This document shows, in pieces, positions 9,275 through 18,209 of a DNA stretch of 64,000 nt. The stretch lies in the NCBI GenBank assembly GCA_002928955.1, contig PERT01000003.1, forward strand, positions 35,781 to 99,780. Direction: 5' to 3'. The translations under genes were made by a program, and so were the position numbers. This DNA is from Hyphomicrobium sp. (GTDB lineage: Bacteria; Pseudomonadota; Alphaproteobacteria; Rhizobiales; Hyphomicrobiaceae). The notes beneath the pieces were generated by a model. That model made no database searches. It was not told the DNA's origin and saw only the letters and a list, made by a program, of their open reading frames with translations. Each line of letters begins with the position of its first letter. Position 1 is the stretch's first letter.

Positions 9275-9407
9275 CTAGTGTTCCGTCGCAAACATTTGAA
9301 TCCATTTGGACCGCCAAGCCGAGCCGCATCATAGGCAAACATCGACGCGCAAAAAAAGCGCTGGCCGATACCTCAGGGGGATGCAAATGAATGAGTCAGA
9401 ACACTAG
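9275..9407. mobile_element. MITE-like element with 29-base terminal inverted repeats
   Basis: 133 bases. The left end 9275-9303 begins CTAGTGTTCCGTCGC; the right end 9379-9407, reverse complemented, begins CTAGTGTTCTGACTC. By eye 23 of 29 positions are identical, with the first nine identical. The interior is too short for a transposase and I recognise no transposase remnant in it. This is the layout of a miniature inverted-repeat element; the CTAG (or inner TA) at both ends may be target sequence. No second full copy is in this window. Confidence 0.5.
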
Positions 9408-9492
9408 AAGTCCGGTTCAGGCGCTTGCTTCCGCTCGTCGAGCGCACTTGAGCAAAAGTCTGAACCATGAGGACACCAGCAACACTCTCAAT

Positions 9493-9564
9493 CTAGTGTG
9501 TTGCTTCTGACGTTTGCTTGCGAGGCTAGCCGCGAGGGAGCAACCATCAGTTGCGTCACTCTAG
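9493..9564. repeat. 72-base CTAG-bounded imperfect palindrome
   Basis: The outer 26 bases on each side match in inverted orientation at 19 of 26 positions, both ending in CTAG, with a GGCTAGCC palindrome near the centre. Its first seven bases (CTAGTGT) are the same as the ends of the element at 9275-9407. It may be a second, shorter member of the same class or a structured RNA/regulatory site ahead of the histidine kinase gene. Confidence 0.4.
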
Positions 9565-9665
9565 TGGAAAAGCGCGACTTTCGTTTGGCTTAGCGGTGTC
9601 GTTGCTGGGAAAGTCGTAGTCGAGGCATGTCAATTCCGCCATCGGAGTAAAGCGAGAGCAGCAAC

Positions 9666-11300
9666 GTGCCCCGGGATACCGAGGATGGGTCAGATGTGCA
9701 GTCGATTCGCGAGCGGGCCGTTTCCGAGCGCGGGTTGACCGTGGGTGTTCCCTTGAGCGCCTCCGATTCAGACCGAATCACCGTCGCGCCTGCTCTTGGC
9801 AGCACTCCCATGCCGCAGGCTAAGCCCGGCGGCGCGAGCGGTGCTGGCGGTGTGGGTTGGCTGGCCCCGCTGCGACTGAAGTGGCCACGGCTCGGTCTGC
9901 CGATCAAGCTGCTGATGCTGACGGCCGCCTTCGTGATGCTGGCCGAAGTACTGATATTCGTGCCCTCGATCGCCAACTATCGTATCAACTGGCTGGGTGA
10001 CCGGTTGACGGCGGCGCGATTAGCGGTGCTGGCCGCCGAGGCCTTGCCCGGTGGCGACGTCCCCCAGATGCTTCGCAACGACCTCCTCCGAACCGCCGAA
10101 GTCAAGGCCGTGGCGGTGAAAAAGGACGGACAGAGGCGCATGGTATTGCCGCCGCACCAGGCGATGGTCGTCGATGCCGTGTACGACCTCCGGCGAACGC
10201 GCGGAATGAACATCTTCGGCGAGTTCAGCACGCGCGCGGGGCTGATCGGTGATGCGCTGGCGGTTTTTTTCGCCGGCACTCGCACAATTCGCGTGCTCGG
10301 TGACAATGGGCCGGAGCCGACTGATTTCATCGAGATCGTGCTGTCCGAAGCGCCGCTGCGGGACGTGATGGTTCGTCACGGGCTCAATATTCTCGGGTTG
10401 TCGATCATCATCTCGCTGATCACCGCGGCGCTTGTCTATCTCGCGCTGTCACGACTGCTGGTCGAACCGATGATGCGGATCACGCACAGCATGGTGCATT
10501 TCAGCCAGAACCCGGAAGATCCAGCGCGCATCATCGCGCCGTCCGACCGTTCCGACGAGGTCGGTACGGCAGAGCGCGAGTTGGCTTCGATGCAGACACA
10601 GCTGGCGCAACTGCTGCTGCAGAAGAACCGACTGGCGCAGCTTGGGTTGGCGGTGAGCAAGATCAGTCACGATCTCAGAAACATGCTGGCAAACGCTCAG
10701 CTGATTTCGGATCGACTGACGTCAATTCCCGATCCCACGGTGCAATTGTTCGCGCCGAAGCTGATTGCGTCGCTCGATCGGGCCATCAATTTCTGTACCG
10801 ACAGCTTGAAGTTCGGCCGTGCGGCCGAGGCGGCGCCACGCCGCGATCTGATGAAATTGCGGCCTTTGGTCGAGGAAGTCGGTGACGGGCTCGGTCTGCC
10901 GCGCGAGGGCGGGATCACCTGGGTGGTTGATGTCAACGAGACCCTCAGGATCGATGCCGATCCCGAGCACCTGTTCCGGATCGTGAGTAACCTCGTTCGT
11001 AACGCCTTGCAGGTGATCGAGGCGCAGGGGGATAGCCGCGGCGGCGAGATCCGCGTTCGGGGTTGGCGCGAGGGCCGCAAGGTGTTCGTTGAGGTTTCCG
11101 ACGACGGTCCAGGCGTACCGACCAAGGCGCGTGCCAATCTGTTTCGCGCGTTCCAAGGGTCGCAGCGCAAGGGCGGGACTGGCCTTGGGCTGACGATTGC
11201 GCACGAGCTGGTGGCGGTGCACGGCGGCAGCCTGCAATTATTGGAGACGAAGAAGGGCGCAGCATTCCTGATCGAGCTGCCGGACCGCACCGCGCTGTAA
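9666..11300 (+). CDS. Membrane sensor histidine kinase, orphan
   Basis: 544 aa with GTG start. Order: ~75 disordered residues; membrane helix around 80-100; periplasmic sensor ~105-235; second helix ~238-262; HAMP-like linker; dimerisation helix with phospho-accepting His in SKISHDLRNML (His335); HATPase with N-box NLVRNALQ, G1 DDGPGVP and G2 GGTGLGL. It should autophosphorylate in response to an envelope signal and pass phosphate to a response regulator. No response regulator gene is adjacent: upstream are repeats and the oxidoreductase operon, downstream a K+ channel. The H-box SHDLRN is a little unusual (DLRN where DLRTPL or EIRNPL is common). The start could be a later codon, as the first 50 residues look non-conserved. 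Confidence 0.9.
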   Translation: MPRDTEDGSDVQSIRERAVSERGLTVGVPLSASDSDRITVAPALGSTPMPQAKPGGASGAGGVGWLAPLRLKWPRLGLPIKLLMLTAAFVMLAEVLIFVPSIANYRINWLGDRLTAARLAVLAAEALPGGDVPQMLRNDLLRTAEVKAVAVKKDGQRRMVLPPHQAMVVDAVYDLRRTRGMNIFGEFSTRAGLIGDALAVFFAGTRTIRVLGDNGPEPTDFIEIVLSEAPLRDVMVRHGLNILGLSIIISLITAALVYLALSRLLVEPMMRITHSMVHFSQNPEDPARIIAPSDRSDEVGTAERELASMQTQLAQLLLQKNRLAQLGLAVSKISHDLRNMLANAQLISDRLTSIPDPTVQLFAPKLIASLDRAINFCTDSLKFGRAAEAAPRRDLMKLRPLVEEVGDGLGLPREGGITWVVDVNETLRIDADPEHLFRIVSNLVRNALQVIEAQGDSRGGEIRVRGWREGRKVFVEVSDDGPGVPTKARANLFRAFQGSQRKGGTGLGLTIAHELVAVHGGSLQLLETKKGAAFLIELPDRTAL

Positions 11301-11616
11301 CGATGCGGCAATGGCTTTTCACGTGTTGGTTTTGCTCCAAGCCTGCCGGTTCGAAGCGGTTTCACTGACCAAGAGTGCGGCTGCGCAGGGTGTGAACTCT
11401 CAACTGCCGTGGCCAGCCAACGCGGCGGTGGCAACTCGACCTCCGGCTCAGACATTTGCTGTTAAGAGGTCCATCAGACATCCGGCCATCCAGTGCTGCA
11501 TGGCAAGATCGGTGACTATGGCATCGGATGGCCGTGTCGAGCACGGCGATGACGTGGTTTGGTGAGCGGGTCGAAGGTTCAGCTCACCGGTATTACTCGA
11601 GCGAGGGACCTGGAAC
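11301..11616. other. Intergenic region before the K+ channel gene
   Basis: 316 bases. An 84-codon frame (11311-11565) crosses it but has no ribosome-binding site or recognisable content. A nine-base inverted repeat, CGGCCATCC at 11483-11491 and GGATGGCCG at 11526-11534, could form a hairpin. Nothing else is evident. Confidence 0.4.
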
Positions 11617-12873
11617 GTGACCCACGGAATCCCGGACGAACAGGCTAGCCAGGACCAATCGGATGCCACTCAGGCGCCGATGAGCTGGATCAAACGTGCA
11701 CGTCGGCGCATCTATGAGGTTATGGAGTTGGGCAATGGCGAGGATCGCGCCAGCCATATCTTCGACAGTACCTTGGTGCTCCTGATCTGCCTCAATATCG
11801 CGGCGTTTGTTGCCGAATCAGTACCCAGATTTCGAGCTGCATACAGTGCCGAATTCCAAGCGTTCGAGCTGTTCTCGGTCGTGGCGTTCACGATCGAATA
11901 CCTGGCGCGGCTGTGGATCGCCGTTGAAGTCCCTTACTTGAAGCGGCTGTCGCCGCTCTCCGCACGGTGGCGCTTCGCCCGCCGACCGGCCCAGGTCATC
12001 GATCTTGCGGCGGTATTGCCGTTCTACCTTGGGCAGATGTTCGCCATCGATCTAAGGGTGCTGCGAGCACTCAGGTTGCTGCGCCTTTTGAAGCTATCCC
12101 GCTACTCGCCTGCGATGCACACTCTGATCAGGGTCATTTCGAACGAGCAACGTGCATTGTCTGGCGCCGCGCTGCTGCTCGCGGCGGCGGTACTGTTTGC
12201 GTCGACCGGCATCCACTATTTGGAGGCCGAGGCGCAGCCCGACAAATTCGGCTCGATACCTGAGGCCGCATGGTGGGCCGTGGCCACGCTGACGACGGTC
12301 GGCTACGGCGACGTGACGCCGCATACGCCACTCGGAAAGCTATTCGGTGCCATCGTGATGGTTATCGGGCTCTGCATCCTGGCGCTGCCGGTCGCCATTA
12401 TCTCCACCGGCTTCGCGCAGGAAGCGAACCGCCGCGACTTCGTCGTCAACTGGTCCATGATGTCGAAGATCCCGCTTTTGGCCGAACTGGACGCCCGCGA
12501 TGCCGCAATCGTGCTGCCGCTGTTTCATGCCCACAATCTTCCACCCAACGTCGAGGTGATCGCCGAGGGTGCAGCGGGCAATGCGATCTACTTCATTGCC
12601 TCCGGCCACGTCCGGCGGCGCAATGCAGCCTCAGCGCACAGCTACCGCTCGGGTGAGGTGTTCGGCGGCATCGGCATGCTCGGGGGTGACCAGCACACAG
12701 CCACCTATTTGACGGCCGGTCGCTGCCGACTCCTGAAGCTCTACAAGGAAGACTTCAAGCGGCTCGAGTTGATCGCACCCGAGGTGGCGGGTCGAATACG
12801 CGCGGCCGTGACACGGCATCATGTCTCGGAAATTGTCGAGGATCATTCAGGCGGGAGCAAGCAGGAGGCTTGA
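11617..12873 (+). CDS. Six-helix voltage-sensor-type K+ channel with C-terminal cyclic-nucleotide-binding-like domain
   Basis: 418 aa, GTG start preceded by GAGGG. Membrane segments S1-S6 with an S4-like helix bearing regularly spaced arginines (LRVLRALRLLRLLKLSR, about 146-162), pore helix and intact K+ filter TTVGYGD (226-232), then a cNMP-binding-like domain at about 290-390. The plan matches bacterial CNG-type channels such as MlotiK1. In the phosphate-binding cassette the segment reads FGGIGMLGGDQHTATY; the Glu usual in FGE is Gly and the Arg that contacts the cyclic phosphate is His. The fold is kept but ligand binding may be weak or altered, an inference from known cassettes. It lies between an orphan histidine kinase and a Ser/Thr phosphorylation module. 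Confidence 0.9.
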   Translation: MTHGIPDEQASQDQSDATQAPMSWIKRARRRIYEVMELGNGEDRASHIFDSTLVLLICLNIAAFVAESVPRFRAAYSAEFQAFELFSVVAFTIEYLARLWIAVEVPYLKRLSPLSARWRFARRPAQVIDLAAVLPFYLGQMFAIDLRVLRALRLLRLLKLSRYSPAMHTLIRVISNEQRALSGAALLLAAAVLFASTGIHYLEAEAQPDKFGSIPEAAWWAVATLTTVGYGDVTPHTPLGKLFGAIVMVIGLCILALPVAIISTGFAQEANRRDFVVNWSMMSKIPLLAELDARDAAIVLPLFHAHNLPPNVEVIAEGAAGNAIYFIASGHVRRRNAASAHSYRSGEVFGGIGMLGGDQHTATYLTAGRCRLLKLYKEDFKRLELIAPEVAGRIRAAVTRHHVSEIVEDHSGGSKQEA

Positions 12874-12928
12874 AAAACGTGCCGCGCGCATCGGTTGCGA
12901 CGTCGATTTGCATGCTGCCACGACGCGA

Positions 12929-13735
12929 CTATTCCCGAGCGCGAACCGCGATGACCGTAGTGTTGTCCTGATGCGGGTCGCGCATGGCCTCGACTTCGCG
13001 GATCAATGCGCGCGCGACAGCCTCGCAGCCATCGGCTGCAAACGCCGTTATGATGCGTTCGATCTCGCCGGTTTCGAGTGTGTGCAATCCGTCGCTGGCG
13101 AGGATCACGTAGTCGCCCGGCTCGATGACCAGAGGGTGGCGCGAGATATCCACCAGATCCAGTTCGTCGCCGGTGACAGCTGAGCGCAGCATGTGGCGGC
13201 GCGGGTCGCGGCGGGCATCCTCCACCGTCATGACGCCAGCTGCCGCCAGTTGGTCTAGCTCGGGGGCGAGGGAATGGTCTTCGTTCAAAAGCGCGATCTC
13301 ACCCCGCCTGTAAAGCAACAGAGGGCTGTCGCCGACGCTGACCCATTCGACGCCGGCATCCGAGAACACTACGCCGACCAGCGTCGAACCCATGCCGCTC
13401 AACAACGGATCGGCCTCAACCTTTTCTGCGATCGCCACATTGGCTGCCGCCAGCGCGTCGATGAGGCGCTCCTGCGTTGTGCCGCCGTCGCGGTCCGCAT
13501 AGGCCGCAATGAACCGTTCGCACGCCATTCTGCTGGCCAGCGCTCCGCCAGCGTGCCCGCCCATGCCGTCGGCGAGCACCGCGATCACGTTGCCGTTGAA
13601 CGCAAACGCACCATCCGGGCGAAGCGCGGACGGATCGCTTTCACCCCGAACGCCGCTTGGCCAGACCAGTGCCGTGTCTTCTTGATAGTTCCTGGCGCCC
13701 TTGGTGGCGTGGCAGGCATGATCGAATGCGCGCAT
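12929..13735 (-). CDS. PP2C-family serine/threonine protein phosphatase
   Basis: 268 aa. PP2C metal-binding motifs are visible: NYQEDTALVWP near the N-terminus, LADGMGGHAGG (the DGMGGH core), SVGDSPLLLYR, and a C-terminal DNTTVIAVR. It is of the Stp/PrpC kind that reverses Ser/Thr phosphorylation in the cytoplasm. Its ATG overlaps the stop of the upstream FHA gene (TGATG at 13737-13733), so the two are translationally coupled. With the second FHA gene and the divergent WD40 kinase it forms a complete kinase-reader-phosphatase module. Confidence 0.94.
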   Translation of the reverse strand: MRAFDHACHATKGARNYQEDTALVWPSGVRGESDPSALRPDGAFAFNGNVIAVLADGMGGHAGGALASRMACERFIAAYADRDGGTTQERLIDALAAANVAIAEKVEADPLLSGMGSTLVGVVFSDAGVEWVSVGDSPLLLYRRGEIALLNEDHSLAPELDQLAAAGVMTVEDARRDPRRHMLRSAVTGDELDLVDISRHPLVIEPGDYVILASDGLHTLETGEIERIITAFAADGCEAVARALIREVEAMRDPHQDNTTVIAVRARE

Positions 13736-14592
13736 CAGGCCTTGTTTTCAGCAATCTCTGACCAATCGAATTCCGGCCCACAGAATGGCACGAACACGAG
13801 CTGAGTGCGACCCATCACGATCACATCCATGTTTTCGAGTACCACCGCTCCGGTGGGGCGCTTGTCGTTGACCGACACCACGTTGGTCTTGGCCATATTG
13901 GGCACGAACAGAAACGAGCGGTCGGCCGCATCGTAGCGAATATAGGCCTGCTCTTCCGACGAAATCGCGGCGTCGCCGAAATCGAGTGCCACGCGATTGG
14001 TGGGGGCACGGCCAACCGTGTTGTTGCCTTCGAATACCGGACGGTAAGAGCCAAGCCCTGGCCCGCCGACGACAACGAGCCATCCAACCACCGGATCTAG
14101 CGCGAACTCCCCGCGCTTCAGCACCTGGCGTCCCCGAACGAGCTGGGTCTTGGCTGGGTCTTCGGCCGGCTTGTCTGCGGCCGCCCTCAGCACGCGCGTG
14201 GTGGGTGCGGCATTCGTCTCCAAGTGCCGCTCAGGAGTACGATCGACCGCCTTAAGTGAAGCGTCTTTCAGCGAAGCCTGGGCCTTGACGTCACGGGCGG
14301 CATCGGCTGCTGACGGTGTTACGGGAACATCCTTGCGCATGGGTTGGGTAGCCTCCGGGTCTGATTTTCGCGTGTCGTTCGCCACGGCGTCTGCGACCGG
14401 TTTCTGCGGAACCGGCGGCGGAGTCATTGCCGGGCCGAACTCTCGAGGCGACGGGCGCGCCGTTCCTGCAGCCGGATCAATTGCCTTAGCCGGAAGATGG
14501 TCGTCACGGCTTGCCGCGACGAGGGCATCCTTCAACGAACCAAGAAACCCGCTCGATCGCGAACCGGAATGTCCACCTGAACCTTGCGCCAT
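13735..14592 (-). CDS. FHA-domain protein with long disordered N-terminus
   Basis: 285 aa from the ATG at 14592, chosen because GGAGG lies eight bases upstream; the frame extends to 14655 but that extra stretch is Val/Ala-rich and unlikely. Residues 1 to ~185 are Pro/Ala/Lys/Asp-rich and probably disordered. The C-terminal ~95 residues form an FHA-like fold: YRPVFEGNNTVGRAPTNRVAL, then SSEEQAYIRYD and NVVSVNDKRP, followed by GAVVLENMDVIVMGRTQLVF. FHA domains bind phosphothreonine, so this is a likely substrate or adaptor for the adjacent kinase. The Arg of VGRAPTN is kept; the usual SxxH reads SSEEQ, so phosphopeptide binding may differ. Overlaps the phosphatase start. Confidence 0.85.
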   Translation of the reverse strand: MAQGSGGHSGSRSSGFLGSLKDALVAASRDDHLPAKAIDPAAGTARPSPREFGPAMTPPPVPQKPVADAVANDTRKSDPEATQPMRKDVPVTPSAADAARDVKAQASLKDASLKAVDRTPERHLETNAAPTTRVLRAAADKPAEDPAKTQLVRGRQVLKRGEFALDPVVGWLVVVGGPGLGSYRPVFEGNNTVGRAPTNRVALDFGDAAISSEEQAYIRYDAADRSFLFVPNMAKTNVVSVNDKRPTGAVVLENMDVIVMGRTQLVFVPFCGPEFDWSEIAENKA

Positions 14593-14697
14593 CTGCACGT
14601 CCTCCACTGCCGCTGTCACCGCTACTGCCACAACCACAACCACTGCCCCGATCAACTACCTAAAGCGTTCCGGGCTTCAACACGCGTGTGGTTCGCG

Positions 14698-15414
14698 TCA
14701 CGCCGATTTCATATGAAATGTCATCATTGCCTCGCCGAGTGCGACCTTGTCGCCGTTCCGGAGCCTAGCCTCGCCTACGCGCTGCCCGTTCACCATCACG
14801 CCGTTGCCGTCCGCGCTCGACAGATCTTTGATGATGAACTCGGAGTCGCCGGTATGATGGATCACGGCGTGGTGCCGATGCACGGTGCCGATGGGCAGTT
14901 GGATTTCGTTGTCTTCATCGCGGCCGATACAGACCATGCGGCGGCCGATCCAATGGCGCCCGCTGAGCGGGTCCGCGAACTCAACCCAGGCGTCCGCCGG
15001 TCTGCCGATCCCAGTCCTCGCAGTGACCTCGCCATGGTCCGATGGGCCATCAGCAGCACGGCGGCGCCGGTGTGCGAGCGTCATCTCTGAGTAGCGCAAG
15101 CGCCTCGCGATAAGCCCGAGCACTGTCAACGGCAGAAGCGCCAGCATGGCCGCAAGCCCCATGGCCAGCGCTGGCGCCTTCTCATGGATGAGGTAGGCCC
15201 AAGCTTGGCCCTGTTTGCCAAGCATCACAGCCTGTTCGACAGTGGCAGCGATCGCATCGGCAACATCCGACAAGTCACCGGCGGTTGCGGTAAGCCGTGT
15301 CGGTTCTATGAGGTTTGCAGCGGCCGTGGCAGAGCTCAATACGCCGGCGCCGGACGCAGCCAGCCCGACAGCCCCCCATAAGAGAATCCACCTTCCACAC
15401 CCAAGCCGTCGCAT
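14698..15414 (-). CDS. Membrane-anchored FHA-domain protein
   Basis: 238 aa from the ATG at 15414 (AGGGG seven bases upstream, signal-like sequence immediately after); the frame continues to 15510 and could start earlier. Residues 1-30 look like a signal peptide or first helix (ILLWGAVGLAASGAGVL). A second helix (ALAMGLAAMLALLPLTVLGLIA) lies around residue 90. The C-terminal ~100 residues are a good FHA domain: GRRMVCIGRDEDNEIQLP, then TVHRHHAVIHH (the SxxH site reads TVHRHH), SSADGNGVMVNG and LRNGDKVALGEAMMTF. The FHA domain would face the cytoplasm. It diverges from the kinase gene across a 258-base region and lies 105 bases upstream of the next FHA gene. Confidence 0.87.
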   Translation of the reverse strand: MRRLGCGRWILLWGAVGLAASGAGVLSSATAAANLIEPTRLTATAGDLSDVADAIAATVEQAVMLGKQGQAWAYLIHEKAPALAMGLAAMLALLPLTVLGLIARRLRYSEMTLAHRRRRAADGPSDHGEVTARTGIGRPADAWVEFADPLSGRHWIGRRMVCIGRDEDNEIQLPIGTVHRHHAVIHHTGDSEFIIKDLSSADGNGVMVNGQRVGEARLRNGDKVALGEAMMTFHMKSA

Positions 15415-15672
15415 TACTGGCCCCTTATCGTCTCCACCAGCACTCTCGAAACGCTTCGCGGCAGCACCGTGGCCGCAAGTAGGCGCGCCGACGATTTGTT
15501 CATTTCGCATTCATTGCCCGCGCCGCTGCCACAATCCTACGTGATAACCTCAATCGTGTTTTAAAGATTCGATTTTCGCATTCGGCCACGGGAGCTGCCG
15601 GGCGACGGACACGCGGATCACTGGCGCCGGGTCGGCAGAGCAGGGTCCGGAACGGGAGTGGGCTAGAGGGGC

Positions 15673-18057
15673 ATGACGAACCTCATTGCGCTGCCAACGG
15701 GAACCGAGCTTGTCGGCGACTACCGCATAGAGCGGGTTCTGGGCGCTGGCGGATTCGGCATCACCTACCTCGCCGACGAAATCGCGTTGGCCCGCGCCGT
15801 GACTATCAAGGAGTACTTCCCGTCCGACTTTGCCGCTCGCACGAACGAGCGCGACGCCGCGCCACGATCCCAGGACTGCGCCGGCGACTACCGCTGGGGC
15901 CTCGACCGCTTCATCGAGGAAGCGCAGACCCTCGCGAGATTCAGCCATCCCAACATCGTCCGCGTCTACCGCTACTTCCGGTCGAACAATACCGGCTACA
16001 TGGTGCTGCATTTCGAGGAGGGCCAGAGCCTCAAGAGTTGGCTGAAGGGCCTTGGTCGTGCGCCGCGCCAGAACGAACTTGATCGCATCGTCGAGCCGCT
16101 CCTTGAGGCGCTCGAACTCGTCCACAAGTCCGACTACCTGCATCGCGACATTGCTCCGGACAATATCATCATCCGCAAGAACGGCGAACCAGTCCTGATC
16201 GATTTCGGGTCCGCACGCGGCGAGATCGCGGCCCATTCCAAGACCGTGTCAGCCTTGGTCAAACCGGGATACAGCCCCTACGAGCAGTATGCGGAGAGAT
16301 CGAGTCAGCAGGGGCCATGGACTGACATCTACGCGCTCGCCGCCACGCTCTATCATGCCGTGACAGGAAAGCGGCCGCCCGACTCGCCCTCCCGGATGGT
16401 CAAGGATGATCTGATCCCGGCGCGCGAGGCCGCGCTCAGCTCCTATCGGCCAGGGTTCCTGCGTGCCATCGACAAAGCGCTGACGCTCAACATCGGCCAG
16501 CGGCCGCAGTCGGTAGCGGCGTGGCGTAGTGATCTGCTGGCACCGGAGCCACCCAAGCCCGGTTGGCTTTCGCGCGCCCGTAACCTGAAAGGCGAGCAGG
16601 ACCTGCTCGTTCCCGTACCCGTCGGTGCACAGCCACTGCCGGACGTGCCCGGCCCACAAGGCGGGCTGCTCGACTTTGTCGAGAGGCTAAAGCGCCCGGC
16701 GGCGGAGGAGGTTGCGGCTGCCGCCAAGGCCGATGCACGGTCGGAGCCGAGGACGCCGTTGCAGGAGACTGAGAAAGTCGATCCGCCTGCGGTGCCGCGC
16801 GCGTTGATCAAAGGACAGGTCAACGCAAAAAAGGCGGTGGCCAGTTCGCCGGCGAAGGCCCTCGCCGTGGTTGCGCCCGTGGCCCAGCCCGCGGCGGCGC
16901 AGGAGCGGCGTCCACCACCACGGCCATCTCGATCGTGGTCGGTACCGCAGATGCGACCGCTGTTGTTCAAGCTCGTCATCGGTGCCGGAATTGCAAGTGC
17001 CGCGGTCGCCATGCAGGATAAAGTGCCGAGGTTTGAACCCGACGCGGGCCGATTACGCACCACAGGATCCGCCAAGAACGGCGCCTCGAAAGCAATCTCG
17101 AACTCATCGGGTTCGACCCAATCGGACACCACGCAGACAGGTTCCATAACCGAGGCCGTTGTTCCGATCGGCGAACTCAAAGGTCACCGCGGCGCCGTCG
17201 GCACTGTTGCCTACACCGACGATGGCCGCTCGATCGTGACCACTGGCGACGACGGCACACTCAAGATATGGAGTGCGGCTTCAGGTGGTCTGTCGCGATC
17301 GTTCAGCCTCGAAGATGGTCCCGCGACGGCGTTCGCGCTCAATGGCACCCGCGCGCTCACCGGCCATGCCGACGGACGCGTGATGCTGTGGGATCTGGAT
17401 CGCGGCGACAAGCCTCAGAGCTTTAAACGCAACGAAGCCAACATCTGGGCGGTGACGTTCGCGGGCGAGACGAACAGGTTCGCGGCGTCTTCGCACGACT
17501 GGAAGGTCGCGCTTTGGGATGCGAACACCAAGGCAGGCCCTTTGCACGTCTTCGAAGGACACGAGAGCGCCGCCCAAGCCGTGGCTTACGCGCCAAAGGG
17601 TCGGCTGTTGGCATCGGGCAGCGCCGACAGAACTGTAAAACTGTGGAATCTCGAAACGCTCGATCTCGAACGGACCTATCGCGGGCACAAGGATTTTGTA
17701 ACCGCTCTAGCGTTTTCGCCCGACGGCAAGATGCTGGCGGCGGCGAGCCTTGATGGCAGCATCAAGCTGTGGTCCACGTCGTCGAACCGGTTGTTCCGCA
17801 CGCTCACCGGCCACAAGGGCCGCATCACCGGCTTGGCGTTCTCACCTTCCGGCGAGGCGCTGGCGTCCGCTGGAGACGACGGCACCGTTCGGCTATGGGA
17901 TTTCAAGCGTGGACGGACAGCACGCACTTTGATCGCCCATTCCGGTTCCGTGAAAGCAATCGCGTTTTCCCCCGACGGCCAGCGGGTCGCGGCTGCTGGC
18001 GATGACGGCATCGTCCGATTATGGTCAGCTGCGTTGCCGCAGCGGCGCACGGAGTGA
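15673..18057 (+). CDS. Membrane Ser/Thr protein kinase with seven-bladed WD40 domain
   Basis: 794 aa. The Hanks-type kinase domain covers about residues 15-290: glycine loop GAGGFG, catalytic Lys46 in TIKEYF, HRDIAPDN with catalytic Asp159, DFG at 177-179, and an activation segment ending in KPGYSPYEQY. A Pro/Ala/Lys-rich linker follows, then a possible membrane helix near 435-450. From about 495 to the end I count seven WD40 repeats (for example SPDGKMLAAASLDGSIKLWS), enough for one propeller. If the helix spans the membrane, the propeller is periplasmic and could be the sensor. HRDIAPDN in place of HRDLKPEN is seen in kinases of this bacterial type. Divergent from two FHA genes and PP2C, its likely reader and eraser partners. 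Confidence 0.94.
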   Translation: MTNLIALPTGTELVGDYRIERVLGAGGFGITYLADEIALARAVTIKEYFPSDFAARTNERDAAPRSQDCAGDYRWGLDRFIEEAQTLARFSHPNIVRVYRYFRSNNTGYMVLHFEEGQSLKSWLKGLGRAPRQNELDRIVEPLLEALELVHKSDYLHRDIAPDNIIIRKNGEPVLIDFGSARGEIAAHSKTVSALVKPGYSPYEQYAERSSQQGPWTDIYALAATLYHAVTGKRPPDSPSRMVKDDLIPAREAALSSYRPGFLRAIDKALTLNIGQRPQSVAAWRSDLLAPEPPKPGWLSRARNLKGEQDLLVPVPVGAQPLPDVPGPQGGLLDFVERLKRPAAEEVAAAAKADARSEPRTPLQETEKVDPPAVPRALIKGQVNAKKAVASSPAKALAVVAPVAQPAAAQERRPPPRPSRSWSVPQMRPLLFKLVIGAGIASAAVAMQDKVPRFEPDAGRLRTTGSAKNGASKAISNSSGSTQSDTTQTGSITEAVVPIGELKGHRGAVGTVAYTDDGRSIVTTGDDGTLKIWSAASGGLSRSFSLEDGPATAFALNGTRALTGHADGRVMLWDLDRGDKPQSFKRNEANIWAVTFAGETNRFAASSHDWKVALWDANTKAGPLHVFEGHESAAQAVAYAPKGRLLASGSADRTVKLWNLETLDLERTYRGHKDFVTALAFSPDGKMLAAASLDGSIKLWSTSSNRLFRTLTGHKGRITGLAFSPSGEALASAGDDGTVRLWDFKRGRTARTLIAHSGSVKAIAFSPDGQRVAAAGDDGIVRLWSAALPQRRTE

Positions 18058-18209
18058 TATTGGTTCGGTGGAAGCTTCCGGTGCCGGCCCTGTATTCGGA
18101 CTTCAATGGCCCCGAAGACTATACCGCGCAAAGCGGAATAAAGGAAAATTGGCGTCGATGACGTTGCTCATCCAGCGCTCCTAACATGCCCTCGAACGAT
18201 CCTGGCTTC

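Larger units (their letters stand above)
9219..9665. other. Intergenic region rich in inverted repeats
   Basis: 447 bases without a credible gene. It holds a terminator-like hairpin just after the flavoprotein gene and two CTAG-bounded imperfect inverted-repeat elements listed separately. CTAG is usually rare in proteobacterial DNA, so its repeated use here stands out. Confidence 0.6.

Noticed and set aside
8565..9386. 273-codon minus-strand frame running into the MITE-like element
   Set aside because: Antisense to the flavoprotein gene and without transposase-like motifs; does not support a coding mobile element.
12929..18057. Reading the kinase/FHA/PP2C genes as part of a type VI secretion cluster
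   Set aside because: No Tss, Hcp, VgrG or ClpV-like gene is present anywhere in the window.
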